Assembly (NCBI GenBank): GCA_945910005.1
Contig: OX246741.1
Coordinates: 38,347,746-38,411,745, forward strand
Origin: Isoperla grammatica
Lineage: Eukaryota; Arthropoda; Insecta; Plecoptera; Perlodidae
Direction of reading: 5' to 3'
Length of the DNA: 64,000 bases
A program made the translations under genes and the position numbers. The notes below the pieces were generated by a model. That model was given only the letters and a program-made list of their open reading frames with translations, did not search any database and was not told the DNA's origin. Positions 32,636-44,428 of the stretch are shown here, piece by piece. Each line of letters begins with the position of its first letter. Position 1 is the stretch's first letter.

Positions 32636-33390
32636 CCCCCCACCTCGACATTTCATCCTCAATCCGAGCTCATATTTTTGCACCAATTATGCACCTTTTT
32701 GCACCCAAGTATTGATTTTTGCACCCCATTGGTTTCGGAGTTTCATTTCCATTTCAATGCGGGGGGGACAGGTTAATGGCTGTCCCCCCCATCTTGGAAA
32801 TTCAACTCAATTATATGCTTATATTTTTGCACCATTTATGCACCTTTTTGCACCCAAACATTGATTTTTGCACCCTTATAGTTTCGGAGTTGTACGCGTT
32901 TTAATTTGGGGGGGACAAGTTAATGGTAGCCCCCCCACACAGGGCTATGTACTTTAATTCATGTTCATAATTTTGCACCATTTTTGCACCTTTTTGCACC
33001 CAAGTCTTGATTTTTGCACCTCATTGGTTTCGGAGTTATACCCATTTCAATGCGGGGGGGGACAGGTTAATGGCTGTCCCCCCCACCTTGGAAATTCAAG
33101 TTAATTATATGCACATAATTTTGCACTATTTTTGCACCTTTTTGCACCCAAACATTGATTTTTGCACCCTAATAGTTTCGGAGTAATACGCGTTTTAATT
33201 TGGGGGGGACAAGTTAATGGTAGCCCCCCACACAGGGCTATGTACTTTAATTCATGTTCATAATTTTGCACCATTTTTGCACCTTTTTGCACCTAAGTCT
33301 TGATTTTTGCACCTCATTGGTTTCGGAGTTATACCCATTTCAATGCGGGGGGGGGGACAGGTTTATGGCTGTCCCCCCCACCTAGGCATC
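32628..33390. repeat. ~147-bp alternating A/B array with poly-C/poly-G hairpins
   Basis: Five units of about 147 bp in A-B-A-B-A order. Each ends in a G7-8 run, ACAGGTTAATGGC or ACAAGTTAATGGT, then a C7 run. In A-type junctions GGGGGGGACAG and CTGTCCCCCCC form a perfect 11-bp inverted repeat round GTTAATGG. Seen another way, each unit starts TGTCCCCCCC and ends GGGGGGGACA, like a small element with 10-bp terminal inverted repeats. The bodies share TTTTTGCACC and GTTTCGGAGT. No coding content. Confidence 0.85.
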
Positions 33391-33470
33391 CAACTCCTGA
33401 CCTAGCCCGAGGTTGCTTAACTTCGGTGTTCGTATGGGAACCGGCTAACCGACCGCGGCTAAACCACTGG
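33386..33470 (-). mobile_element. 5S rRNA-derived SINE-like fragment
   Basis: On the minus strand this reads CGAACACCGAAGTTAAGCAA then CCTCGGGCTAGGTCAG and GTTGGATG, closely following the middle of 5S rRNA (CACCGAAGTTAAGC, GTCGGGC, TTGGATGGG), which contains the internal RNA polymerase III promoter boxes. It stops resembling 5S at GGATG, where the hairpin array begins. A SINE3-type head or a 5S pseudogene would explain it. Confidence 0.65.
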
Positions 33471-34220
33471 CTATAAAGCTGGTAGCTGGTAATTGGATAT
33501 CCATTACGATCAAACATGGTGACTGCCACTCATTATTACATAATGAATGCAATGTTTGTTGAAACCATGGTTATCAAAACGAGCTTACTAAATCAGGGTT
33601 TAATGTAGTTAAGTGAATTTACCTTAAAGTAGATTAAACTGTCCGTGGCTTCCTAGTGTTAAACCTTAATTATGTTACTTTTTAACGACGCTTTCGCAGT
33701 GTTCTCTTTTTGATCGCGGTTCCACTGTTCGGTTCGCCGTCACTTATTTGTACAATGAAGATAATTGCCGACTTGTTCTGTGACCGATACTTCCGCAGGA
33801 AGAACGGGAATCCCGACAAGTGACGTCACTTCTATTTCTGTTTGGCTAGACGTGAGGATACCCAATGTGGTAAACCACATCCCAAGCACAGATAGAGGAC
33901 ACGATGAACTTATGTGTCCCCAGGTTTATTGAAGCTGAGGCTGAGCTTCTATCCTGTCATGCTCTTTATTGGTCACTTTATTCTTCAATTTGAATAAATC
34001 GACCCTACACAAAATATGTATCTCTTTGGTTGGTATCAATGTTTTTCTTTTTTATTGGATGGTTTGGGATGATAACGTATACTATAGACAACTTGTTCAC
34101 ATTAAAGTTCGCCTCTATATCCAAAATACACGCCGGTAAAGAGGATTCCTTCAAAGGGAGGCTTATTTCCCGTGCACGGTTGTAAACGTGAAGCTTGTCA
34201 CCAGGAAAGATGCACAGTTT

Positions 34221-34300
34221 AACCAAAGATTATAAAGGGTGTTATAATCTTTATAATGTTATAACCTTATATAGTGTTATAACCTTTATAATCTTTGGTT
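34221..34300. repeat. 80-bp AT-rich palindrome
   Basis: AACCAAAGATTATAAAGG at 34221-34238 pairs perfectly with CCTTTATAATCTTTGGTT at 34283-34300. The 44-nt centre contains GTGTTATAA twice and further self-complementary words. Confidence 0.9.
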
Positions 34301-34544
34301 TACAAAAAGTGACCACCACGATTTCTATTCAAATAACAGAAACCATTGGGCACAGGCCCTTCTTCAAAGGGTCGGGCATAATTATCTCTCGCTCAAGAAA
34401 AATTACCATCACTAAATGTATCTGCTACTTTTCTTAGAAACCCATTATAAGAATGGCTAATCCTGAATATTCATGGTCGAAGGTCCGTGTCGTTTGGAGC
34501 TGTCTTTACTATCTATTTCGGAAGCTTTCACGGCCGAAGTCAAC

Positions 34545-34790
34545 TATACTATCGTTGTTTTCCGGGTATAACCGTGTCAAAAGGTGGAACCAGTCCAACG
34601 TTTCGCCCATATTACAATGGGCTTCTTCAGGGACCTTCGTGGAGTGTTGATACTGACACCAACAACTGTCACGAGGGGGAACTCTTGACAGTGATGCTAT
34701 CGAATAACATCCGATTATTGCAATATGGGCGAAACGTTGAATTGGTTCCACCTTTTGACACGGTTAAACCCGGAAATCCACGATAGTATA
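34545..34790. mobile_element. inverted-repeat element, possibly Penelope-like end
   Basis: Arms of about 70 bp: TATACTATCGTTG, CCGTGTCAAAAGGTGGAACC and CAACGTTTCGCCCATATT at the left recur inverted at the right with a few changes. Just upstream, CTTTCACGGCCGAAGTCAAC (34527-34546) resembles the TTCGGCCGTGAAAGC word I associate with Penelope-like element ends (recalled, unverified). No coding capacity is seen. Confidence 0.6.
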
Positions 34791-35112
34791 ACTGTCTTTA
34801 CTATCTTAGAAAATAAGTGGTTTCCCAAATAAGGGGATGCTTGACAGCATTAGGCGTCGAGTTAAGTATGTTATTTGTTTACGGTTGCTATGGTCTCTAA
34901 CAACAAGGAGCAATTCCTTTTAGTTTGCATCTTCGACTAGCTTCCCTAGCAGACAAACGCAACAATATAATAACAATTAATTACAATAATTGTTAATTGT
35001 TGTGTTAGTCGGCGAAGTAGGCGAAACAGGCCAAAATAGACAAATTGGAACAGGCCGCCCACATTGTGAACTATGCTTTTTCTAATGTCATTTTTACGTG
35101 GTTATTTTTCAG

Positions 35113-35242
35113 AGCAGCTGGCTTACAAGTCTGCCGTTTCTTTGCCAGTACATATTCGCCATGATCTACGGCTCGTTTGCTGACGCCCTTCTGCACCGTA
35201 AAGTGACATTGGTTCGAGTCCGGAAGCTATCGACTATCGTCT
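35113..35242 (+). CDS. SLC17-like transporter, exon B (TM8 and loop)
   Basis: The acceptor TTATTTTTCAG| and donor GTCT|GTAAGT bound 130 nt: 43 codons plus one base. It encodes SSWLTSLPFLCQYIFAMIY (TM8), then GSFADALLHRKV and RVRKLSTIV. The L-x-x-LP-F/Y-L-x-Q, ADxLxxRK and VRKL words are characteristic of SLC17 between TM8 and TM9. Joined to exon A (phase 0) it keeps the frame, and its last base joins CT of exon C to make Ser. Unlike exons A, C and E, no tandem array precedes it. Confidence 0.9.
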
Positions 35243-36187
35243 GTAAGTTACACTTTTGGCCATACTTTTTTCTTTAGAGCATTGACTAACATTTAAGGCT
35301 GTACGGGCACGGTTTTTCAGTATTGTACTATGCACAACATACCCAAGTTAAGCCAAGAAATTTAAACCATGACTTCTGAAAGTTACAAAATTATTTTTTC
35401 CATAACTTTGATTGTACTGGTACCGGAAATATTGCTAGATTCACGCCACTTCATTAAAAACATAACTTCCCCCAGAAAAACATTCGTGATAGCCACTTTT
35501 TACTGTAGTTAATGTACATACTTTGTTCTAGGAGGCAAGGCAGACTGGCCCACCGGGCAACCGGGCAAGTGCCCGGTGACCTGGTTTGTTTGCTCACCAA
35601 AATGACCTGCTGCTCAAGCAAAGGTTATACTGAAATAAAAATGCTCCGTCGGCTCCGGCATATAAACGAAAGACAATATGCATGCTACAGGCCAGGCGGC
35701 TATTTTATCTAACGCTATGTATGTACTCCCCAGCTGTACAAAAGAGGCACCTCAAATGATCTTACATCAATAAATGTAGAAGGTGACTGTGAAGAAGATA
35801 ATAGGTGTGACCAATTGGAACCGGTACCGATACAGCTCTAATCGTGCTCGCGGAATGTGTGTTGTTTTCTTGTTTTTTAACTTTTTCGCTACAAAAACGA
35901 CAGTATTTCGGTATTGCATTCGATCCGTTATTTTTCTCCGTGCGGCACAGAACGCACTCTAAAAGGCCTGGTATTAGAAACTTTCGCCTAAAACGCTGCA
36001 GTTGGGGGGTTCTACCCCACCTCGCCCCCCCAAAACTCAATACCAAATCCAGGCTTTGTATTGCCTAGAAAAATGTGTCCTTTCAGCTTCAGTTAAAAAT
36101 ATGGAAACCCTACCTAAAATCAAATAGAATTATTTATGATGATAGCTTAAAAGAGAGAGGTTATGAATAATTTAAAATAAATAAATA
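35243..36187 (+). other. intron B-C, first part; possible element remnant 35525-36066
   Basis: No gene is seen. Within it, GGCAGACTGGCCCACCGGGC (35531-35550) and a CACCGGGCA ... TGCCCGGTG inverted repeat, with a GC-rich block GGGGGGTTCTACCCCACC near 36004, look like the ends of a non-autonomous DNA transposon, but I found no clear terminal inverted repeat pair or duplication. Confidence 0.4.
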
Positions 36188-37513
36188 ATCGACGAGGTGT
36201 CAATGAGCAGTGAACAGTTAAAAAAAGCAATTACCTTAATAGAATACCATGTATAAACCTCCGACTACGCCATGTAGCAGCATTTCGACGAGTGTTAATG
36301 AGCAGTGAACAGTTAAAACGGCAAATTACTAACTAGAATACCATGTATGAACCTCCGAATACGCCATGTAGCAGCATTTCGACGAGTGTTAATGAGCAGT
36401 GACCAGTTAAAATGGCAAATTAATTACTAGAATACCATGTATGAACCTACGAATACGCAATGTAGCAGCATTTCGACGAGTGTTAATGAGCAAAGAACAG
36501 TTAAAATGGCAAATTAATTACTAGAATACCATGTATGAACCTCCGAATACGCAATGTAGCAGCATTTCGACGAGTGTTAATGAGCAGTGAACAGTTAAAA
36601 CGGCAAAATACTTACTAGAATACCATGTATGAACCTCCGAATACGCAATGTAGCAGCATTTCGACGAGTGTTAATGAGCAAAGAACAGTTAAAATGGCAA
36701 ATTAATTACTAGAATACCATGTATCTGCCTCCGACTACGCCATGTAGCAGCATTTCGACGAGTGTAAATGAGCAGTGAACAGTTAAAACGGCAAAATACT
36801 TACTAGAATACCATGTATGAACCTCCGAATACGCAATGTAGCAGCATTTCGACGAGTGTTAATGAGCAAAGAACAGTTAAAATGGCAAATTAATTACTAG
36901 AATACCATGTATCTGCCTCCGACTACGCCATGTAGCAGCATTTCGACGAGTGTAAATGAGCAGTGAACAGTTAAAACGGCAAAATACTTACTAGAATACC
37001 ATGTATGAACCTCCGAATACGCAATGTAGCAGCATTTCGACGAGTGTTAATGAGCAAAGAACAGTTAAAATGGCAAATTAATTACTAGAATACCATGTAT
37101 CTGCCTCCGACTACGCCATGTAGCAGCATTTCGACGAGTGTAAATGAGCAGTGAACAGTTAAAACGGCAAAATACTTACTAGAATACCATGTATGAACCT
37201 CCGAATACGCAATGTAGCAGCATTTCGACGAGTGTTAATGAGCAAAGAACAGTTAAAATGGCAAATTAATTACTAGAATACCATGTATCTGCCTCCGACT
37301 ACGCCATGTAGCAGCATTTCGACGAGTGTAAATGAGCAGTGAACAGTTAAAACGGCAAAATACTTACTAGAATACCATGTATGAACCTCCGACTACGCCA
37401 TGTAGCAGCATTTCGACGAGTGTCAATGAGCAGTGAACAGTTGAAACGGCAAATTACTTACTAGAATACCATGTATCTGCCTCCGACTACGCCATGTAGC
37501 AGCATTTCGACGA
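36188..37513. repeat. 94-bp tandem array with 188-bp higher order
   Basis: Fourteen units. CATTTCGACG recurs from 36281 to 37503, exactly 13 x 94 bp. From about 36480 two unit types alternate: one with CTGCCTCCGACTACGCC and GTGTAAATGAGCAGTG, the other with GAACCTCCGAATACGC and GTGTTAATGAGCAAAG, giving a 188-bp dimer. It runs directly into the first 78-bp unit at 37514. Confidence 0.92.
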
Positions 37514-40500
37514 AATATCACCTTGTCTGTTGTACTTGCAGCTCACATACTGCCGGCCATGTCCCTGGTAGCTCTCTCCATTGCAGGCTGTAATATCACC
37601 TTGTCTGTTGTACTTGCAGCTCACATACTGCCGGCCTTGTCTCTGGTAGCTCCCTCCATGGCAGGCTGTAATATCACCTTGGCTGTTGTACTTGCAGCTC
37701 ACATACTGCCGGCCATGTCCCTGGTAGCTCTCTCCATTGCAGGCTGTAATATCACCTTGTCTGTTGTACTTGCAGCTCACATACTGCCGGCCGTGTCCCT
37801 GGTAGCTCTCTCCATGGCAGGCTGTAATATCACCTTGTCTGTTGTACTTGAAGCTCACATACTGCCGGCCGTGTCTCTGGTAGCTCTCTCCATGGCAGGC
37901 TGTAATATCACCTTGTCTGTTGTACTTGCAGCTCACATACTGCCGGCCGTGTCCCTGGTAGCTCTCTCCATGGCGGGCTGTAATATCACCTTGTCTGTTG
38001 TACTTGCAGCTCACATACTGCCGGCCGTGTCTCTGGTAGCTCTCTCCATGGCAGGCTGTAATATCACCTTGTCTGTTGTACTTGCAGCTCACATACTGCC
38101 GGCCGTGTCTCTGGTAGCTCTCTCCATGGCAGGCTGAAATATCACCTTGTCTGTTGTACTTGCAGCTCACATACTGCCGGCCGTGTCTCTGGTAGCTCTC
38201 TCCATGGCGGGCTGTAATATCACATTGTCTGTTGTACTTGCAGCTCACATACTGCCGGCCGTGTCTCTGGTAGCTCTCTCCATGGCGGGCTGTAATATCA
38301 CCTTGTCTGTTGTAGGCCTACTTGCAGCTCAAATACTGCCAGCCGTGTCCCTGGTAGCTCTCTCCATGGCAGGCTGTAATATCTCCTTGTCTGTTGTACT
38401 TGCAGCTCACATACTGCCGGCCTGGTAGCTCTCTCCATGGCAGGCAGTAATATCACCTTGTCTGTTGTACTTGCAGCTTACATACTGCAGGCCGTGTCTT
38501 TGGTAGCTCTCTCCATGGCAGGCTGTAATATCACCTTGTCTGTTGTACTTGCAGCTCACATACTGCCGGCCGTGTCTCTGGTAGCTCTCTCCATGGCAGG
38601 CTGTAATATCACCTTGTCTGTTGTACTTGCAGCTCACATACTGTCGGCCGTGTCCCTGGTAGCTCTCTCCATGGCAGGCTGTAATATCACCTTGTCTGTT
38701 GTTCTTGCAGCCCACATACTGCCGGCCGTGTCCCTGGTAGCTCTCTCCATGGCAGGCTGTAATATCACCTTGTCTGTTGTACTTGCAGCTCACATACTGC
38801 CGGCCGTGTCTCTGGTAGTTCTCTCCATGGCAGGCTGTAATATCACCTTGTCTGTTGTACTTGCAGCTCACATACTGCCGGCCGTGTCCCTGGTAGCTCT
38901 CTCCATGGCAGGCTGTAATATCACCTTGTCTGTTGTACTTGCAGCCCACATACTACCAACCGTGTCTCTGGTACTTCTCTCCATGGCAGGCTGTAATATC
39001 ACCTTGTCTGTTGTACTTGCAGCTCACATCCTGCCGGCCGTGTCTCTGGTAGCTCTCTCCATGGCGGGCTGTAATATCACCTTGTCTGTTGTACTTGCAG
39101 CTCACATACTGCCGGCCGTGTCCCTGGTAGCTCTCTCTATGGCAGGCTGTAATATCACCTTAACGGTTGTACTTGCAGCTTACATACTGCCGGCCGTGTC
39201 CCTGGTAGCTCTCTCCATGGCAGGCTGTAATATCACCTTCTCTGTTGTACTTGCAGCCCACATACTGCCGGCCGTGTCTCTGGTAGCTCTCTCCATGGCA
39301 GCCTGTAATATCACCTTGTCTGTTGTACTTGCAGCCCACATACTGCCGGCCGTGTCCCTGGTAGCTCTCACCATGGCAGGCTGTAATATCACCTTGTCTG
39401 TTGTACTTGCAGCTCACATACTGCCGGCCTGGTAGCTCTCTCCATGGCAGGCTGTAATATCACCTTGTCTGTTGTACTTGCAGCTCACATACTGCAGGCC
39501 GTGTCTTTGGTAGCTCTCTCCATGGCAGGCTGTAATATCACCTTGTCTGTTGTACTTGCGGCTCACATACTGCCGGCCGTGTCCCTGGTAGCTCTCTCCA
39601 TGGCAGGCTGTAATATCACCTTGTCTGTTGTACTTGCAGCCCACTAATTGCCGGCCGTGTCTGTGGTAGCTCTCTCCATGGCAGGCAGTAATATCACCTT
39701 GTCTGTTAAACTTGCAGCTCACATACTGCCGGCCTGGTAGCTCTCTCCATGGCAGACTGTAATATCTCCTTGTCTGTTGTACTTGCAGCTCACATACTGC
39801 CGGCCGTGTCCCTGGTAGCTCTCTCCATGGCAGGCTGTAATATCACCTTGTCTGTTGTACTTGCAGCTCACATACTGCCGGCCGTGTCTCTGGTAGCTCT
39901 CTCCATGGCGGGCTGTAATATCACCTTGTCTGTTGTACTTGCAGCTCACATACTGCCGGCCGTGTCTCTGGTAGCTCTCTTAATGGCGGGCTGTAATATC
40001 ACCTTGTCTGTTGTACTTGCAGCTCACATACTGCCGGCCGTGTCTCTGGTAGCTCTCTCCATGGCAGGCTGTAATATCACCTTGTCTGTTGTACTTGCAG
40101 CTCACATACTGCCGGCCGTGTCCCTGGTAGCTCTCTCCATGGCAGGCTTTAATATCACCTTGTCTGTTGTACTTGCAGCTCACATACTGCCGGCCGTGTC
40201 TCTGGTAGCTCTCTCCATGGCAGGCTTTAATATCACCTTGTCTGTTGTACTTGCAGCTCACATACTGCCGGCCGTGTCTCTGGTAGCTCTCTCCATGGCA
40301 GGCTTTAATATCACCTTGTCTGTTGTACTTGCAGCTCACATACTGCCGGCCGTGTCCCTGGTAGCTCTCTCAATGGCAGGCTGTAATATCACCTTGTCTG
40401 TTGTACTTGCAGCTCACATACTGCCGGCCGTGTCCCTGGTAGCTCTCTCCATGGCGGGCTGTAATATCACCTTGTCTGTTGTACTTGCAGCTCACATACT

Positions 40501-43500
40501 GCCGGCCGTGTCCCTGGTAGCTCTCTCCATGGCGGGCTGTAATATCACCTTGTCTGTTGTACTTGCAGCTCACATACTGCCGGCCGTGTCTCTGGTAGCT
40601 CTCTCCATGGCAGGCTGTAATATCACCTTGTCTGTTGTACTTGCAGCTCACATACTGCCGGCCGTGTCCCTGGTAGCTCTCTCCATGGCGGGCTGTAATA
40701 TCACCTTGTCTGTTGTACTTGCAGCTCACATACTGCCGGCCGTGTCTCTGGTAGCTCTCTCCATGGCAGGCTGTAATATCACCTTGTCTGTTGTACTTGC
40801 AGCTCACATACTGCCGGCCGTGTCTCTGGTAGCTCTCTCCATGGCAGGCTGTAATATCACCTTGTCTGTTGTACTTGCAGCCCACATACTGCCAGCCGTG
40901 TCTCTGGTAGCTCTCTCCATGGCAGGCTGTAATATCACCTTGTCTGTTGTACTTGCAGCTCACATACTGCCGGCCGTGTCTCTGGTAGCTCTCTCCATGG
41001 CAGGCTGTAATATCACCTTGTCTGTTGTACTTGCAGCTCACATACTGCCGGCCGTGTCGCTGGTAGCTCTCTCCATGGTAGGCTGTAATATCACCTTGTC
41101 TGTTGTACTTGCAGCTCACATACTGCCGGCCGTGTCTCTGGTAGCTCTCTCCATGGCGGGCTGTAATATCACCTTGTCTGTTGTACTTGCAGCTCACATA
41201 CTGCCGGCCGTGTCTCTGGTAGCTCTCTCCATGGCAGGCTGTAATATCACCTTGTCTGTTGTACTTGCAGCTCACATACTGCCGGCCGTATCTCTGGTAG
41301 CTCTCTCCATGGCGGGCTGTAATATCACCTTGTCTGTTGTACTTGCAGCTCACATACTGCCGGCCGTGTCTCGGGTAGCTCTCTCCATGGCAGGCTGTAA
41401 TATCACCTTGCCTGTTGTACTTGCAGCTCTATACTGCCGGCCGTGTCCCTGGTAGCTCTCTCCATGGCAGGCTGTAATATCACCTTGTCTGTTGTACTTG
41501 CAGCTCACATACTGCAGGCCGTGTCTCTGGTAGCTCTCTCCATGGCAGGCTGTAATATCACCTTGTCTGTTGTACTTGCAGCTCACATACTGCCGGCCGT
41601 GTCCCTGGTAGCTCTCTCCATGGCAGGCTGTAATATCACCTTGTCTGTTGTACTTGCAGCTCACATACTGCCGGCCGTGTCTCTGGTAGCTCTCTCCATG
41701 GCAGGCTGTAATATCACCTTGTCTGTTGAACTTGCAGCTCACATACTGCCGGCCGTGTCCCTGGTAGCTCTCTCCATGGCAGGCTGTAATATCACCTTGT
41801 CTGTTGTACTTGCAGCTCACATACTGCCGGCCGTGTCTCTGGTAGCTCTCTCCATGGCAGGCTGTAATATCACCTTGTCTGTTGTACTTGCAGCTCACAT
41901 ACTGCCGGCCGTGTCCCTGGTAGCTCTCTCCATGGCAGGCTGTAATATCACCTTGTCTGTTGTACTTGCAGCTTACATACTGCCAGCCGTGTCTCTGGTA
42001 GCTCTCTTAATGGCGGGCTGTAATATCACCTTGTCTGTTGTACTTGCAGCTCACATACTGCCGGCCGTGTCTCTGGTAGCTCTCTCCATGGCAGGCTGTA
42101 ATATCACCTTGTCGGTTGTACTTGCAGCTCACATACTGCCGGCCGTGTCCCTGGTAGCTCTCTCCATGGCAGGCTGTAATATCACCTTGTCTTTTGTACT
42201 TGCAGCTCACATACTGCCTGCCGTGTCTGTGGTAGCTCTCTCCATGGCAGGCTGTAATATCACCTTGTCTGTTGTACTTGCAGCTCACATACTGCCGGCC
42301 GTGTCTCTGGTAGCTCTCTCCATGGCAGGCTGTAATATCACCTTGTCTGTTGTACTTGCAGCTCACATACTGCCGGCCTGGTAGCTCTCTCCATGGCAGG
42401 CTGTAATATCACCTTGCCTGTTGAACTTGCAGCTCACATACTGCCGGCCGTGTCTCTGGTAGCTCTCTCCATGGCAGGCTGTAATATCACCTTGTCTGTT
42501 GTACTTGCAGCTCACATACTGCCGGCCTGGTAGCTCTCTCCATGGCAGGCTGTAATATCACCTTGCCTGTTGAACTTGCAGCTCACATACTGCCGGCCGT
42601 GTCCCTGGTTGCTCTCTCAATGGCGGGCTGTAATACCACCTTGTATGTTGGACTTGCAGCTCACATACTGCCGGCCATGCCTCTGGTAGCTCTCTCCATG
42701 GCAGGCTGTAATATCACCTTGTCTGTTGTACTTGCAGCTCACATACTGCCGGCTGTGTCTCTGGTAGCTCTCTCCATGGCGGGCTGTAATATCACCTTGT
42801 CGGTTGTACTTGCAGCTCACATACTGCCGGCAGTGTCTCTGGTAGCTCTCTCCATGGCAGGCTGTAATATCACCTTGTCTGTTGTACTTGCAGCTCACAT
42901 ACTGCCGGCCGTGTCCCTGGTAGCTCTCTCCATGGCAGGCTGTAATATCACCTTGTCTGTTGTACTTGCAGCTCACATACTGCCGGCCGTGTCCCTGGTA
43001 GCTCTCTCCATGGCAGGCACCTTGTCTGTTGTACTTGCAGCTCACATACTGCCAGCCGTGTCTCTGGTAGCTCTCTTAATGGCGGGCTGTAATATCACCT
43101 TGTCTGTTGTACTTGCAGCTCACATACTGCCGGCCGTGTCTCTGGTAGCTCTCTCCATGGCAGACTGTTATATCACCTGGTCTGTTGTACTTGCAGCTTA
43201 AATACTGCCGGCCGTGTCCCTAGTAGCTTTCTCCATGGCAGGCTGTAATATCACCTTGTCTGTTGTACTTGCAGCTTACATACTGCCGGCCGTGTCCCTT
43301 GTAGCTCTCTCCATGGCAGACTACTATATCACCTGGTCTGTTGTACTTGCAGCTTAAATACTGCCGGCCGTGTCCCTAGTAGCTCTCTCCATGGCAGGCT
43401 GTAATATCACCTTGCCTGTTGAACTTGCAGCTCACATACTGCCGGCCGTGTCTCTGGTAGCTCTCTCCATGGCAGGCTGTAATATCACCTTGTCTGTTGT

Positions 43501-44272
43501 ACTTGCAGCTCACATACTGCCGGCCTGGTAGCTCTCTCCATGGCAGGCTGTAATATCACCTTGCCTGTTGAACTTGCAGCTCACATACTGCCGGCCGTGT
43601 CCCTGGTTGCTCTCTCAATGGCGGGCTGTAATACCACCTTGTATGTTGGACTTGCAGCTCACATACTGCCGGCCATGCCTCTGGTAGCTCTCTCCATGGC
43701 AGGCTGTAATATCACCTTGTCTGTTGTACTTGCAGCTCACATACTGCCGGCCGTGTCTCTGGTAGCTCTCTCCATGGCGGGCTGTAATATCACCTTGTCG
43801 GTTGTACTTGCAGCTCACATACTGCCGGCAGTGTCTCTGGTAGCTCTCTCCATGGCAGGCTGTAATATCACCTTGTCTGTTGTACTTGCAGCTCACATAC
43901 TGCCGGCCGTGTCCCTGGTAGCTCTCTCCATGGCAGGCTGTAATATCACCTTGTCTGTTGTACTTGCAGCTCACATACTGCCGGCCGTGTCCCTGGTAGC
44001 TCTCTCCATGGCAGGCACCTTGTCTGTTGTACTTGCAGCTCACATACTGCCGGCCGTGTCCCTGGTAGCTCTCTCCATGGCGGGCTGTAATATCACCTTG
44101 TCTGTTGTACTTGCAGCTTACATACTGCCGGCCGTGTCTCTGGTAGCTCTCTCCATGGCAGGCTGTAATATCACCTTGTCTGTTGTACTTGCAGCTCACA
44201 TACTGCCGGCCGTATCTCTGGTAGCTCTCTCCATGGCGGGCTGTAATATCACCTTGTCTGTTGTTCTTGCAG
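37514..44272 (+). repeat. 78-bp minisatellite made from the exon C splice junction
   Basis: About 87 units of 78 bp (a few with a 7-bp deletion at CCGGCC|TGGTAGC or small insertions). Each has the intron end CTGTTGTACTTGCAG followed by about 62 nt of exon C encoding HILPAVSLVALSMAGCN and NITLS. The last unit is exon C itself. Because 78 is a multiple of three, long frames stay open on both strands (up to 568 codons on +, 39749-41455); they are a consequence of the repeat and not evidence for a separate protein. The + frame of 43540-44428 is continuous with exon C. Confidence 0.95.
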
Positions 44273-44428
44273 CTCACATACTGCCGGCCGTGTCTCTGGT
44301 AGCTCTCTCCATGGCGGGCTGTAATATCACCTTGTCCGTGGTCCTACTTACGCTGGCAGTGTCCATGATTGGCGCCTTCTCCAGCGGCTTCTACCAGAAT
44401 CCATTAGACATTGCTCCCAACTTCGCGG
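44273..44428 (+). CDS. SLC17-like transporter, exon C (TM9-TM10)
   Basis: The acceptor CTTGCAG| (44272) and donor GCGG|GTACAC bound 156 nt: two bases completing Ser, 51 codons, and one base. It encodes HILPAVSLVALSMAGCN (TM9), VVLLTLAVSMIGAF, and SGFYQNPLDIAPNFAG. The SGF.xNxLDIAPxxAG motif is the strongest SLC17 signature in the window. The donor is weak beyond GT (GTACAC). The first 62 nt or so are the last copy of the 78-bp array. Any of the array's acceptors is in the same phase, so exon choice is uncertain; 44273 is chosen as the copy that leads straight into unique exon sequence. Confidence 0.88.

Larger units (their letters stand above)
33471..35112 (+). other. intron A-B, last part
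   Basis: Intronic sequence without genes. It holds an AT-rich palindrome (34221-34300) and an inverted-repeat element (about 34545-34790), listed separately, and ends in the exon B acceptor GTTATTTTTCAG. Confidence 0.55.

Noticed and set aside
34453..34786. Overlapping open frames across the inverted-repeat element
   Set aside because: They mirror each other through the arms and carry no known domain.
39749..41455. 568-codon repeat protein as an independent gene
   Set aside because: No start context, no unique domain; it is the exon C array read through. It is only considered as possible alternative exon sequence.
37487..44277. Minus-strand repeat proteins (SCKYNRQGDITACHGESYQ type)
   Set aside because: The unit is a multiple of three and lacks stops on that strand by chance; the sense of the sequence is fixed by the + strand exon C.
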